Below, one piece after another: positions 45,906 through 57,137 of a stretch of DNA of 64,000 bases. Location of the stretch: the NCBI GenBank assembly GCA_010015655.1, contig ML976676.1, positions 188,712 to 252,711 on the forward strand, read 5' to 3'. Below the pieces are notes generated by a model. The model had not been told where the DNA came from, made no database searches, and saw only the letters and a program-made list of their open reading frames with translations. This DNA is from Bimuria novae-zelandiae CBS 107.79. Lineage: Eukaryota > Ascomycota > Dothideomycetes > Pleosporales > Didymosphaeriaceae. Positions within the stretch are counted from its first letter, which is position 1. The number at the start of each line of letters is the position of its first letter. A program made the translations under genes and the position numbers.

Positions 45906-47306
45906 ATGACATACGCCGTCGAGATACCCCCCGCTCCTTTGTCTGCGTCCGTACAGGCAAGCAAGAAGAAACAATGCACCAGCTCCGCAAACGACTTGAA
46001 GAGTAAGTGATTTGGTTTGAAAGATTCCACCTCCAAAAAGCTGACAGCGGTTTAGGTTAGGTTCTCAGTATTGCACCAAGCTCATGGCTCGAAAGTAAGT
46101 TGATCTTGAATAGCCTGACTGAACTGGATGGCGCGTACGACGTCTGTATTAGTGATACCTACACCTTCCAGACTTACCAGGGATAGAGACGAGCTTGAGC
46201 GTCAGGCGGAAGATGATGCCTTGTCGAAGATGTGGGAGCCTGATCCGAAAGATGGAGTACATCGCTCAACTATTGAACGGAGGTCGCGCGATCAGTGAGT
46301 TCGTCCTCCAATAATTGAAGACAGGATCTTACTATGTCATTAGGGAACTCATTAACCGCAATAATGACGAGGTGCATTACGACAAGATGGCGGTTCTTAC
46401 CGAAGAGATAGAAGTTCTCGAGCACAGAATTCGCTTGAAATTCTCCGCCAAGTGGCTAGAAAGTGTCGCGACCTCGCTCGTGCTTTGTATGAAACTCTGC
46501 CTCTAGGACTCCGAGAGATCGTGTACGGGTACATGGTGAGCGACGCCGCAGCAGAGATGGAGAAAGCGTTTGGGGAAATTCTCATCACCAAACACGGCAT
46601 TCAGGTGAGTTTCTATGGCGCAAACCACTTGCATAGAAACCTGTTTATTACATTTTAGGGACATTCTGGGCTGCGGTGCCAATCGCTCTTCGCCCTTTGC
46701 AAGAACCAAGCATTGAATGAGATTCTCCCCGAAGACGACACAGAAGCATGGCCAGCTCGCAACGACGGGGCTTTACCTGTTTGCGTTCTGCCATCATTCG
46801 TAGGTTTGGCGGTGGCCAAAGAAGCGGCAGCGGTATTCTACCAGACTCGTGGTGCGTACTTCTATGGGTACTGCGTGGAAGACTTGTCGTACACACTCTT
46901 CATCGACTACCTTGGTTTGGGGATTAACCCGGCGCATCACTTGCGGTCGCCCATAGTCACATACGCCCCTAATCACCTGGACGATTCTTTCTTCAAAGTC
47001 ATCTCGGACTCGGTCCGGTGGGAACGCTTCGAGTATAAGCGCTCTCTCTTCTGGGACCAATTCAGGACCATACCTCAGCTAAAACACAAGAACCGATTCC
47101 GGCTCTACATTGAGCTTGATTTAAGGGGCATTTCTTAGCCAATTCGACCTTATCTACAGTTGCTGCGACTAGTCTACCTCGAGCTTAAGAGCGAAGGCAT
47201 GATCATGGAAGTACTGGGGTGGATGTCGTGGACTAATGTGACTCGGGTGAATCTGATGCACCATTACGATACTTATGAGCAGTGGGCGATTGAGGAGACG
47301 GAGTAG
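45906..47306 (+). pseudogene. F-box-like family protein, paralogue A, with in-frame stop
   Basis: Predicted exons 45906-46002, 46061-46094, 46172-46294, 46344-46371, 46428-46604 and 46659 onward join in phase. Four introns have good consensus borders; the one at 46372-46427 is weak. The N-terminus is charged and coiled-coil-like (LTRDRDELERQAEDDALSKM). An F-box-like segment (YETLPLGLREIVYGYMV) and a C-terminal domain (VGLAVAKEAAAVFYQTR, GLGINPAHHLRS, YKRSLFWDQFRTIPQLKHK) follow. A TAG at 47136-47138 stops the frame at about 312 residues. The same frame continues after it with YLELKSEGM and DTYEQWAIEETE to 47306, matching paralogue B. It is either a recent nonsense mutation or a truncated but functional gene. 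Confidence 0.6.
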
Positions 47307-48270
47307 TCTGTTTATGTCAACACTGCTCAGGTTCAGCGAGGAGCGTCGTGTTCAGGCGGACATGTGTTAATAGACGGAGTCACTTGAGATTCCAGGACTG
47401 GTTGTGTTTTTGCATTGCGTTATGCCGATGTTGGATACGCTAGGGCGGGAAAATTGATGAACAACGCTCTTTCTCACGCTTAGAGCTTTCTGAAGCTTTC
47501 AAGTGGCGATTCACACAGTTTGTGGCAGGAGCGAGGATGGCAATGACTCAGGTGGCATATCCGCGATATGCTTATCTCACCTCTTCTTTTTAATTATACA
47601 TAGTAAACAGTGAAAATTTAAATCCCCAAGATCCTGTGACGTAATACATGCGCCTGAAGTTGAATGCTCTCCGCCCTTTGGTACATGCCCTTCTCTTTCC
47701 CCTGTTACTTAAGCTCTCTAGATACAGAAGGAGCACACCGGTGCGTTTGGATGACTAACAGGCATCGGCTGCGTTTGTCGGCACATATAAAAGTAGCTCG
47801 GTCGCCCTTGATCACTTCTACTCCTCGCCCCTCGAGTCTGTCCACCAACGAATCTCGATCGCGGCCTTTATTACTCCAGGTCACTTGCTGGCCAACAGCG
47901 TCTTCGGCGTTGAGCTTACTACCTCGGTCAAGTGTGTCAACATTTAACAATCTAAACTCGATAGGCAGATATATCGAAGGCTAGGTGGCGACCTCTCTCA
48001 CCTGCAATGTCGGGATTAGTGGCCGACGCTTACATCAATCTCGCTATGACAACGCCGAATCATGGCAACAGCTTGCAGGAGTATGTGCGACTATTAGGAT
48101 ATTGGGCAAGCAGTAAACTGACGTCAATTGAATAGAATGGCTTCGAGGCATAGGTCTATAAAGAAAGAGTGGGTTCTTCTCGAACGAGTTCGCTGTGCAA
48201 CTGCTAATGCTCGACGCACAGAACCGCTGCCTATACACCAGCGGCTAAGGCGGACCGGCGCTGATCAGAT
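47307..48270. other. Spacer between tandem paralogues
   Basis: No recognisable gene. May contain decayed 5' exons of paralogue B. Confidence 0.35.
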
Positions 48271-48388
48271 GCCTTGAAGGCTGAACTCAAGGAAATCAAT
48301 CGGTCCAAGCGCGAGTGCAGCAAGGCCAAGATAGACGTGCGACGAGAGCACGAATTAGAGCTTAAGGGTCAGGATGTGAATTGCAAGT
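48271..48388 (+). CDS. Possible 5' coiled-coil exon of paralogue B
   Basis: Open frame ALKAELKEINRSKRECSKAK followed by IDVRREHELELKGQDVN, then a GTGAGT donor. It resembles the charged N-terminal exon of paralogue A in style and position. I could not join it in frame to the next exon. Confidence 0.3.
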
Positions 48389-48483
48389 GAGTCTTTCAAT
48401 GCCGCTGAAGCGTGGACTAAAGCCACGAACATGAGCCACTGCTGTTCTAGCCAATAGAACTGAAGCCGAAATCCATACCACGA

Positions 48484-49062
48484 ATGCTGGAATGCAGGCC
48501 CCGCTTCAGCTCGAAGGTCTTACGACTTTGCGTCCGTCCCGGGTACGTGGGTTCGGCTGTTGCGAAAGAAGCTGCGGTAGTCTTCTACCAATCACGGAAT
48601 CCGCTTCTCTACAACTATCCGTTTCGTTCCCTGGTGGAGACACTTCACCAAAATCGCTTCTTTCTTGGTATTAACCCCGTCAACCACCTTCGCTCCCTCC
48701 AGATCACCTGTGACGCTCCTGCCGAGGCGATCGACCTACAACGCCCTAGTTCAGGATTCAATGAACACTTGTTTTGGGCGGAGCCTTCATTCTACACGCA
48801 GTATCGAACATCGCTCAAAGCATTGCGACAGCTGAAGCTAAAGAAGGGATTCCAAGTCTGCTTCGTTATCCCGCGTTGGGGAGGCAACGCGACACGAATA
48901 GTTCTGCAGGTCCTACGGCCAATATATCTTGAACTCAAAAGCGAAGGTGTGGTCGTGAGGATCGAAGGCTATCTCCCCACTACATGGGCAGCAGTTAGGT
49001 GTGGTGATCTATCGTACATGTACGACACGTACGAGGAGTGGGCGGTCGAGGAAGCCAAGTAA
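48484..49062 (+). CDS. Paralogue B of the F-box-like family (possibly incomplete)
   Basis: A continuous frame of 192 residues from ATG 48484. It aligns with the C-terminal half of the 46-47 kb gene: VGSAVAKEAAVVFYQSR against VGLAVAKEAAAVFYQTR, LGINPVNHLRSLQ, ALRQLKLKKGFQV, RPIYLELKSEGVVV and YDTYEEWAVEEAK at the end. The F-box-like middle part of paralogue A has no counterpart in the DNA just upstream, so B is either a truncated duplicate or uses exons I could not identify. The family appears lineage-restricted; its function is unknown. Confidence 0.55.
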   Translation: MLECRPRFSSKVLRLCVRPGYVGSAVAKEAAVVFYQSRNPLLYNYPFRSLVETLHQNRFFLGINPVNHLRSLQITCDAPAEAIDLQRPSSGFNEHLFWAEPSFYTQYRTSLKALRQLKLKKGFQVCFVIPRWGGNATRIVLQVLRPIYLELKSEGVVVRIEGYLPTTWAAVRCGDLSYMYDTYEEWAVEEAK

Positions 49063-49964
49063 GCTGATTCTTCCGAGCTTGTTGAATTCCTGCAAAGGAA
49101 CCACGACAGTCTTCACTGTTCTCCTGAACATGACCATCTCTAGGGAAGGACGTACGGCAACGGGCGGTTGGGAGAAGAGTCGTCGGTACTTTCTGAGTCA
49201 GCGAGAGAGTTTCTGTTCGATTTTCATGTCTTCGTGTCTGCCTTGCAAAGGCTTTGGGGAATGTTTTGGTAGGATCAATGTCGGTACGGATAAGAGTATA
49301 TGTGAATGAACGCTTGCAATTCGAAGTTTACAGAGCCTAGTCAATACTCAAAAGTCTAAGGATTCTGAAATGCTGTTCGCGGCACGTTGTACTCTCACCA
49401 TTTTATCAATTTACTTAATAGTAAATCATGCGTGAATTCTAAGCGCACAGTATAATCTAATAATGTTAGGTACAGCATCATCGAATTGCTCGACGCAACG
49501 TCCACCGCTGCTTCTTACTCCTAACTATACGTCACACATCTTCGCTCTAACTTGATGAACCCGTATTGTTACTTGACTGGCCTTCATATACAGGAAGACC
49601 AGACTCTTGATCTCGCTGTTCTGCACCAAAACAAGTGAACTCCTTGATTTGCAATCTTACATAATAACTCAGAACAGTGCTGTATTGCGGCTCTAGAAGC
49701 TCGCGGAACTCCAATACCGACGGAATATAATGCAATATCACTCTTGTGGAAACTCGCGCAGACTGGCAACAGTCGGCCTTGTCGTCCACAATATCGTGTA
49801 CATAAAAAAGCCCAACAATGACGTTCTCTGTCGCCTCGGCAAGCACCTCACCGCCTTCCGCGACTTGCCCTACCGCCATTTTCTGCCTGCAAAACCTCTA
49901 GTGCCTTGGCAGCTGGAATGTCACTGCTGAGCCCTGATTGGCTCGCCACGCTGTAGAGATCGCG
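49063..49964. other. Intergenic stretch
   Basis: Between paralogue B and ACR3. A 110-codon minus-strand frame (49547-49879) has no recognisable domain and is left out. Confidence 0.4.
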
Positions 49965-49973
49965 TATATAAAA
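49965..49973 (+). promoter_or_regulatory. Possible TATA box of the ACR3 gene
   Basis: TATATAAAA in the context GCGTATATAAAATCGG. It lies only 11 bp before the first in-frame ATG (49984), which would leave no room for a transcript start upstream. It therefore favours the second ATG at 50041 as the real start. Confidence 0.45.
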
Positions 49974-50040
49974 TCGGTACACCATGGTTGTAAACAGCCT
50001 TGCAGGCAAGGCTACATCAATTCTCAAACTTCAAAGAAGT

Positions 50041-51901
50041 ATGAATACAATTAAGCGTTCCGTAATCTCTTCCAGAGAGGAAACTAGGGAAAGGCCCTTC
50101 ATCCAGCACGATGTCGAAAAAGGAACAATGCCAGCTACTACCAGTCCCTCTGACCATCCTGATGGTAAGTCCCTCTGTCCATCTATACCATGGATCTTAC
50201 AGCGCAATTCTACTCTCCTTGTCATCAGAAGACTAGCTAAGCTTCAACTACAGCCAACGAAAAAATCCTCCCCCCACTAAAAGGCCTCTCCTTCCTCGAC
50301 CGTTTCCTCGTCCTCTGGATCGTCCTCGCCATGGCCATCGGCATCGTTCTCGGCAACATCGTCGACTCCGTGGGCCCCGCGCTGCAGAAAGGCGAGTTCG
50401 TGGGCGTCAGCATACCGATAGGTACGTGAGATATTGATTCTTGGTGGTGGTGGTGTTGTATAAGCTTTTCCCCTGCGCAAGGTCCCCTGCGCAAGGGGTT
50501 TCCGCGGTCCGGGTAGAAAGAGCCCGGAGACACGAACGTGGTACGGGCGGCTTTGAGGACCGAAACCGTTCGGACGAGCACTGGGGTTCGGGTCTGCTAG
50601 CCTCGACGCGGATCGTCGTTGTTGAGTTGCGACGGAGGGCGGAGAGACGCTCGTATTGCTGTGAGGGGTACCTCGTGCAACGCTATCGTCGACGGCGCGC
50701 CGTGGACACGCGCCGGGTCGAGTTGATGACGGCGTACCCTCGTGGCGACCACGCGGGCGTCGCTGAGGCGGTCGTGCTGATCATCCCGCGGCATCCGTGG
50801 TGATATCAAGAGGTTACGACGGAGTGGTAGCCATCGGGCCTACGCTACGCGAACTATGCGGCGCTACTGCTCTGCCGGGTTCCACCTGGACCACCGTTCG
50901 AGATTTGAGTTTCAAACGCGTGGAGAACGTGGCTGACGGAGCGTAGCTATTGGCCTGCTGGTCATGATGTATCCGATTTTATGCAAGGTCCGGTTCGAGA
51001 GCCTGCATCTGCTGCTCAAGTCTCGTGAGCTATGGTTGCAAATTGGTAGGTCAAGCGAAGATGCCTTGTTCATATCAGGTCATTTCGGATCTTTGCGCGT
51101 CTGCTGATACTGAAGCTAGGCATCTCCTTCGTCCTGAACTGGATCATCGCGCCACTCTTCATGGTGGGCCTGGCATGGGCCTTCCTCCCGGACCGCCAGG
51201 ACCTCCGCGAAGGCCTGATATTCGTGGGAATAGCACGCTGTATCGCGATGGTACTCATCTGGACGGATCTTGCCAAGGGCGACGGCGACTACTGCGCCGT
51301 GCTAGTGGCGTTCAACTCACTTCTGCAAATTGTGCTCTTCGCGCCGTTTGCCGTTTTCTACGTCCAAGTAGTAAGCCATGGTGAAAAGACGACCGTATCA
51401 TACGAGAAGGTCGCTCAGAGTGTCGGCGTGTTCCTTGGGATACCCTTGGGTGCGGCGATACTAACACGGATTGTGCTCAGGAGACTCGTGGGCGAAGACA
51501 GGTACCAGAGAAGGTTTATTCGGTATATGGCGCCATTCTCGCTCATCGGACTGCTTTACACCATCATTGTCCTGTTTGCGAGTCAGGGAGCGCATGTGGT
51601 CCGACAGATCACGGATGTGCTCCGCGTATGTGCTCCATTACTGATCTATTTCCTTGTGCTCTTCTCCAGCACCGTCTGGTTCTGCTGGAAGATGGGCTTT
51701 GGGTACAAGGTCAGCTGCACGCAGAGCTTCACTGCCGCAAGCAACAATTTCGAGCTCGCCATCGCAGTAGTGGTTGCTGTATATGGAGCGGGCAGCGGAC
51801 AGGCGCTGGCGAGCACAGTGGGACCTCTCATTGAAGTGCCGGTGCTGGTGGCTTTGGTTTACGTGTTGAAATGGCTGAGAGCAAGATGGCAGTGGGTCTA
51901 G
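50041..51901 (+). CDS. ACR3: ACR3-type arsenite efflux permease
   Basis: Exons 50041-50164, 50254-50421, 50947-51045 and 51120-51901 join in phase, 390 residues. The hydrophilic N-terminus (HDVEKGTMPATTSPSDHPD) leads to about ten membrane segments: LSFLDRFLVLWIVLAMAIGI, VGVSIPIAIGLLVMMYPILC, FVLNWIIAPLFMVGLAWAFL, EGLIFVGIARCIAMVLIWTD, and YCAVLVAFNSLLQIVLF. The RCIAMVLIW segment carries the conserved Cys of ACR3 transporters, and the NNFELAIAVVVAVYG segment the family's NNFELAIA. It extrudes arsenite at the plasma membrane or vacuole and usually pairs with an arsenate reductase and a regulator; neither is nearby. Intron 2 (50422-50946) is 525 bp, far longer than the others here. Confidence 0.88.
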
Positions 51902-54900
51902 GAGGTTAAAAGCACCTATATTCGATTTTCTTCATCCGACTAAAACACAGGTAACCAGCATTGCAGCATTGTGCGGGAGGTCTAAAAAATCAGGTTACGG
52001 TTACTGTATTCCGTCAATCAAGGCGTAACACTAAGCAGAGGACTCATCTCTCATATCGATCTATCATTGAAACGGTAAGGAGGCGTGCCGATCCTTTACA
52101 CGTCCTGGTGGACTATATTAGTGTAAGTGAGGAAGCACGCATGCGCTCGGTGTAGAACCCAAGAACATCTTAGAGGGTACTACTAAATGATCGGCAGTTA
52201 CTGCCGGACCAGTCTTCTAGCAACGGGAGCTAGCTGTCCGGTGAAGTGGGTTAGTGACAAAAGTCTACAGGGCGGGTCGGTCTCGTCGAATTGCAATTTC
52301 ATCCGTCAGTCCGAAGATCAACCTTCCATCATCGACTAGATTGCGGGTGATGGGATCGCCGCTAGCCCGAAAGTCTAGCCGTAGTCGGTCGTCGTCTAGC
52401 GTGGAGCGGACTACTGTCCATTGCGCATTACTGACTCTAGCATTCTGCCATAGCGGAGGTCACGATTCAGTAATTTTGTTTCCCACGAGATAGCCATCCA
52501 CCTGCATGATAAGACCCGAGGCCAGCCAAGCTTCTAGAACGGGGGCGCACTTACATGGAAAGTGCGGCATGTAGTGGTCCGAGCGGTACGATAAGCCTGC
52601 ATGTCTTGCAAATTTTTGCAAAGTCGGTATCATGCCGGAGCAATGAGAATGGGATTGGGGTCGAATTGAAGGCATGTGGACCCGTAGTTGGAAAACGTTG
52701 AAGACCAGTGGCAGCCTTGGATGTGGGCTGGATTAAATCCAGTTATCTTCGCATAACAATAATGATTGCTGGTCAATTGCAAAGCAGTACCTTCATGAGA
52801 TTCACCAAGCGTGCTACTTCACGACAAGCTCGCGGGAAATCGAGGGATTCTTCAGCTCCAAAACGTAGACGAGACGAGATTGGGGCACGCGATTGTTGAG
52901 ACCCAAATCCACGACTGTACGGCCACCCAGACGGTAGCCCAGATCCACGGAAGCTTCTCGGAATTGCGGTTCGGGCCTTTTCTTTCGGTGATATCGTTCC
53001 ATGCAGTCTGTGCGTGCTGCAAGAGTCCCGGAAGAATAACGTTCAGTCCCTCCTCGGACCACAGTGGATCTAGCCACAGTACTGGCTCAGTGCGTTACCC
53101 AAAGAATAAATGCTGTGTTGTGCGCGCAGACATCATTAGTCTAGCATCAGTTTCGGAAAAGGAGGTATGTGTTGGCCGAAGACCAATGATGGGTCCTGTA
53201 ATGGTCTCGGCTCGAAGTGGCTTGCCGAGAGTCGACGTTGCTGGGAAATCGGGTTATGTAGTGGAAGTATGCAGTAACCGCCACAGATCCACCTTCAGGT
53301 AAATAGATCTCGAACTGATCGCTGGACCTGATATCGTGCTTCTCCCTCTGTTGGCACGGGAGCGCTTTGCCACTCATATGTACCTCAAAGGCAGCGTCTT
53401 GGTAGCATCGGTTGATTTCAAGAACTGTCCTGAACAGTGGCAGAGCAAAAAACTTAGGGGCACTGCTCGACTGGGGAACAATGACGTATGCTTGGTCGTC
53501 TCCAAACTGTCGTCCTCCTGTAAATATTTGGGAGGCGTAAAGCCCCTATTGGTAATTAGGGTTGCCGGAGAGAGAGCCAGACCGGCTACGAGACAAGTTT
53601 GCCGGTAGCGAAAGATTCGCCATCGTCTGGACTGGTGAGCAAGACCCTGGGCTTGGACACCTCTTTCGCATTCGTAGTAGGTGGTGTACGGTTTTGTTGC
53701 CAAGCCACAGGACCTTAAAGTCCACGAATTACGACGACGAATAGACGGAGTCTATCGCCGCGGAGGAGAAGGTATAACGATGAGTAAAGCTGAAGACGTC
53801 TCGCGAGTCCACGTAGCAGCCTCACACCGCCAGTCTTTCAGCATCCAGTAATAGTTCGTGGTGGCGCCATAGGCAAACCGACGTGCTCGCATGTGCTAGG
53901 TAGGGTACTATACTGGACCGAGTGGATGATGCCCACTATACACAGCGTGATGCTGCATCGCCGTTGAGCCTACGCAGGAGCCCACGCGATGCCCTTTAGT
54001 CCGTGTCATCTGGTGTTGGGCGCGAAATCGAACGCGCTGGCTGGCCTTCTGGCGCTTATTCAGCGAGGCATGGGCAATGCAGCCCTGTCAGAATGATGCC
54101 GGCAATCAATGTTTGATCCGCCCAGGCTTGGGGCCATCTATCCGGTTTCACGACGGCGCTGTTAAACAACAGTTTACTCTTCGAGTGGTGGTTATCGGTC
54201 AACCTATCGACAATTTCTTGCTGCGTCGCCGTCTCCGAGACGCTGCATGCATGACGGTGTTAGTAGCTTCTGTATAGGCAGGGTAATGTGCTCGCCATGC
54301 CTTCACAGCGCCTTCGCATTTTCTGATCAGGGTCTATCCTGAGCGCGCGCGTGGATGATCATCCCACGTCCCTGAAGGGCAACTGTCGCCTCGATGCGAT
54401 GTGAGACAGCACAAAAAGGCGGCCGCTGCCAGTCGCCACACGCTCCGAGAAGTGGCCGATAATGGGTGGTGGTTGCTGGCGCATTCCGGACCGGCGACGC
54501 TGTTGTCGTCGGCGCTTGTGACAGAAGGCTGGCGTTATTGAGGGTGGAGGGGCTTTGGCCAGCTCGCTCAGGTTTCCCGTCTCGTTGGAGCGAATCCAGC
54601 AAAGTGGTTGCGCCGGAGAAAGGCTTGTTAAGCGAGTTTCACGTCGGATAGGTTGGCTCGCTCGCCCGCGGCTGATGGTTGATTGCTTGCCCCCGCATTT
54701 TTGCCCTCTTGTTTTGGATTGTATTGCACTTCTGTAAGATGGAAAGTCTTGCGGTCGCATGGCGCCATCGCCCCTGTGGCAGCCGCTGTCCGTTGTTATA
54801 GGGGCAATAAGTCTTTCCAGAGCGCCACGGCTCTCAGGCGTAAACAACACGTATGGGGTCGGCAGCGGACAGGGTGGGAAGGTGTCTGCACAGCGATGCG

Positions 54901-57137
54901 ACGTCTGACGGCCTTGCAATTTACCAGGCGACTGCCCCTGGTCGATATCTGGGCCGGTTTGCGTACGTACTGCCGCATCACATGTCTCACAGCCTCTTCT
55001 TCTCGCCCGGATGAGCGCTACATTATCAACGGCACCCACAACGCTGGGTATCGTCGATCCATCGCCGAGAGCTACCTCCGCTGCAAAACTCCATGCTGAC
55101 AAGTGCAAGGGGCAAGGGGTGTCACGTTCTCAAGCCGCGGTCCGTCAGTCGCTCGTGTGTATTAGCGCTCTTACCGGCTGCTGACCAAGTACCGCGGAAG
55201 TGTACTACCGAGGTCCTCCGTGGTCCCTGGTGCTAAAACGCTGTTATACCATCTGATCCCAGACGGGCTCTATGTGAACCACTCCGCCGGGACAGCTACA
55301 CTCTTCGGTCCTCCTCCCAACAATTCCGCAATCTCTAAGCTGGCAAGGCACGGCTGAAACGCCTGCCGCGGAGTCGCTTGGTTGTGGTGTGACCTGGCCG
55401 AAGCCTCACGAGTGTGGTCTTGTTCTATCCACGGATGTAAGCGGTCAGTTTCCTGCCCGGAAAGTTGATGGGCGTGCAGGACTCGTGCCCCGTTCCAGGT
55501 CGTGATATGCATCAAAATCCTTCCCTTGCATGGAAGCGATAAATGCGGCTTGTGTTGCTCGTCTAGGATCAGGCAGAGTATCCAATTCCAGACGTTGGTT
55601 TCAAATGACTTTCTGACATCTTTCCTACCAAGACGCCAGGTTCATCTCACCGTCTGCAAGCCCTCTCCGTTGGACTCTACCTCCTGTATATCTCAGCAAC
55701 GGCGATGCGTCTTCTTCGGGCGAGCTTGCGTGTTTTCTCATGCTCGCCCCGGGTTGGCGCGCCCTTGAATGCATGGCACTGACACGGACGATACGCAGAA
55801 CCCGGAGTCATCGTCGGATTCCTGAGCAGGCACGCGGTCCCTGTCCACATGTCACTCGTCTTGCAGTGCTGGAACAGTGTTGCTCGGGCGTTGTGAAGGG
55901 CTTGCTCCGATTGCGAGACAGAACACGTCCGTCTAAAACCTGCACGCAGAGGGCGAGACAGCCAACACTTGCCGCCGTCGAGCGCGGCAACAGCTCATAC
56001 AGCTGGGAGTCGTGGCGTCAGAGGACAACACCCACGGAAAGCAGTTCCTCCAACGGGACGGAGAGAGTTCGCATTACTCCCGTAGCGCACGATGGTTCGC
56101 AGTCCCGCCTACCGCGAGACGACGGCAGTGCCTAGGTGCATCCGCGCCGTGATGTATGTGGTGAGCTGGATCGTTGATCAGGTATTCCAGGGAATGCATG
56201 CTCTAGACGGAAGTCTGCTACCTACTAAATGGCAGACTACATCAGGCCCACCGCCAGCCACGACACGCACACGAGTGGGTCGCGTCACGACTGTCATGTT
56301 TCTGGTATGCTGGAGCAGACCCGCCTTGCGCGCGGGTGCAGCGCAGAGACGGCACAGCCGGTTCCAACGCATGTGTCTCGACGTGGATGGCTTGGGAGGG
56401 CGTTCGGACCAGGTGCAGTCGGTGATGAATCGCTCACAGAAACCACACAACTGGGAGGAGTCCTAACCAATAATCCGCGCCTTCTGCCATCCTTCCAAGA
56501 CAATCCCGACCATCTGGGTATGGGACCCAGCATGCGCTCCTAGGCGCATTTAGTGGACGGCGCCTTGCCGTATTCGGAGGTGCTCCGTTGCCTGTTCGCT
56601 GGAGGAGAGCGGTCATAATTAATATGGCAAGCTTCTGATGCATCGTTCCCAGTAGGAGTGGGCCGTAGAGGGCGCCGCAGGGCTCTCCTGGCAACACTGG
56701 CGCGCCATTGCTCTCTGGTCAGCGTCGGCTCCAGAGGCCCTTCTCCTCCCGCGTGTGCGACCGGCGGACGTCTGCAGGACATGGATGTTCAAATATCAGC
56801 CCGCGCTCCCCTGCGATGTGGCCGCTACCGCGGATCCTTGTAGTCTCTCTGCTTCTCTGAGCTTTATGCCCGCGCTCCTCCCGCCGATCTGTGAAGCGTT
56901 AATAAACCCTCAGAGCTCCCTTACTTCACGCTGTCGGCCGCCCCCCAGTCACTCACTCTGCCTCTACTGTTCGCACCCGCGCCCTCCCGCGTTGCAGCCG
57001 CCGCGAACTCCCACATCGTGCTCACCGACGGACAGGCGTCTCATGACCAGCGGCTAGCCACTCACTCCTTCCTAACCCACGCCCCGTCCGAATTTATTTA
57101 GCAGCTACTGCCCCCGCCCGCGAGCGCGCCGCTCTGT
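51902..57137. other. Long gene-free stretch
   Basis: Over 5 kb of normal-composition DNA with no gene I can support. Short ORFs occur on both strands. Around 52.3-53.1 kb the minus strand has several open pieces that look protein-like (for example ASVDLGYRLGGRTVVDLGLN at about 52.9 kb, and RSTLDDDRLRLDFRASGDPI near 52.4 kb), broken by stops and frame changes. They could be a decayed gene, but I cannot name it. I see no RIP-type AT bias here. Confidence 0.35.

Noticed and set aside
49547..49879. 110-codon minus-strand ORF
   Set aside because: No recognisable domain and no supporting signals; kept out for lack of evidence.
50441..50803. 120-codon ORF inside ACR3 intron 2
   Set aside because: Composition is arginine/valine-rich as expected from GC-rich non-coding DNA, and the frames on both sides of the intron join well without it.
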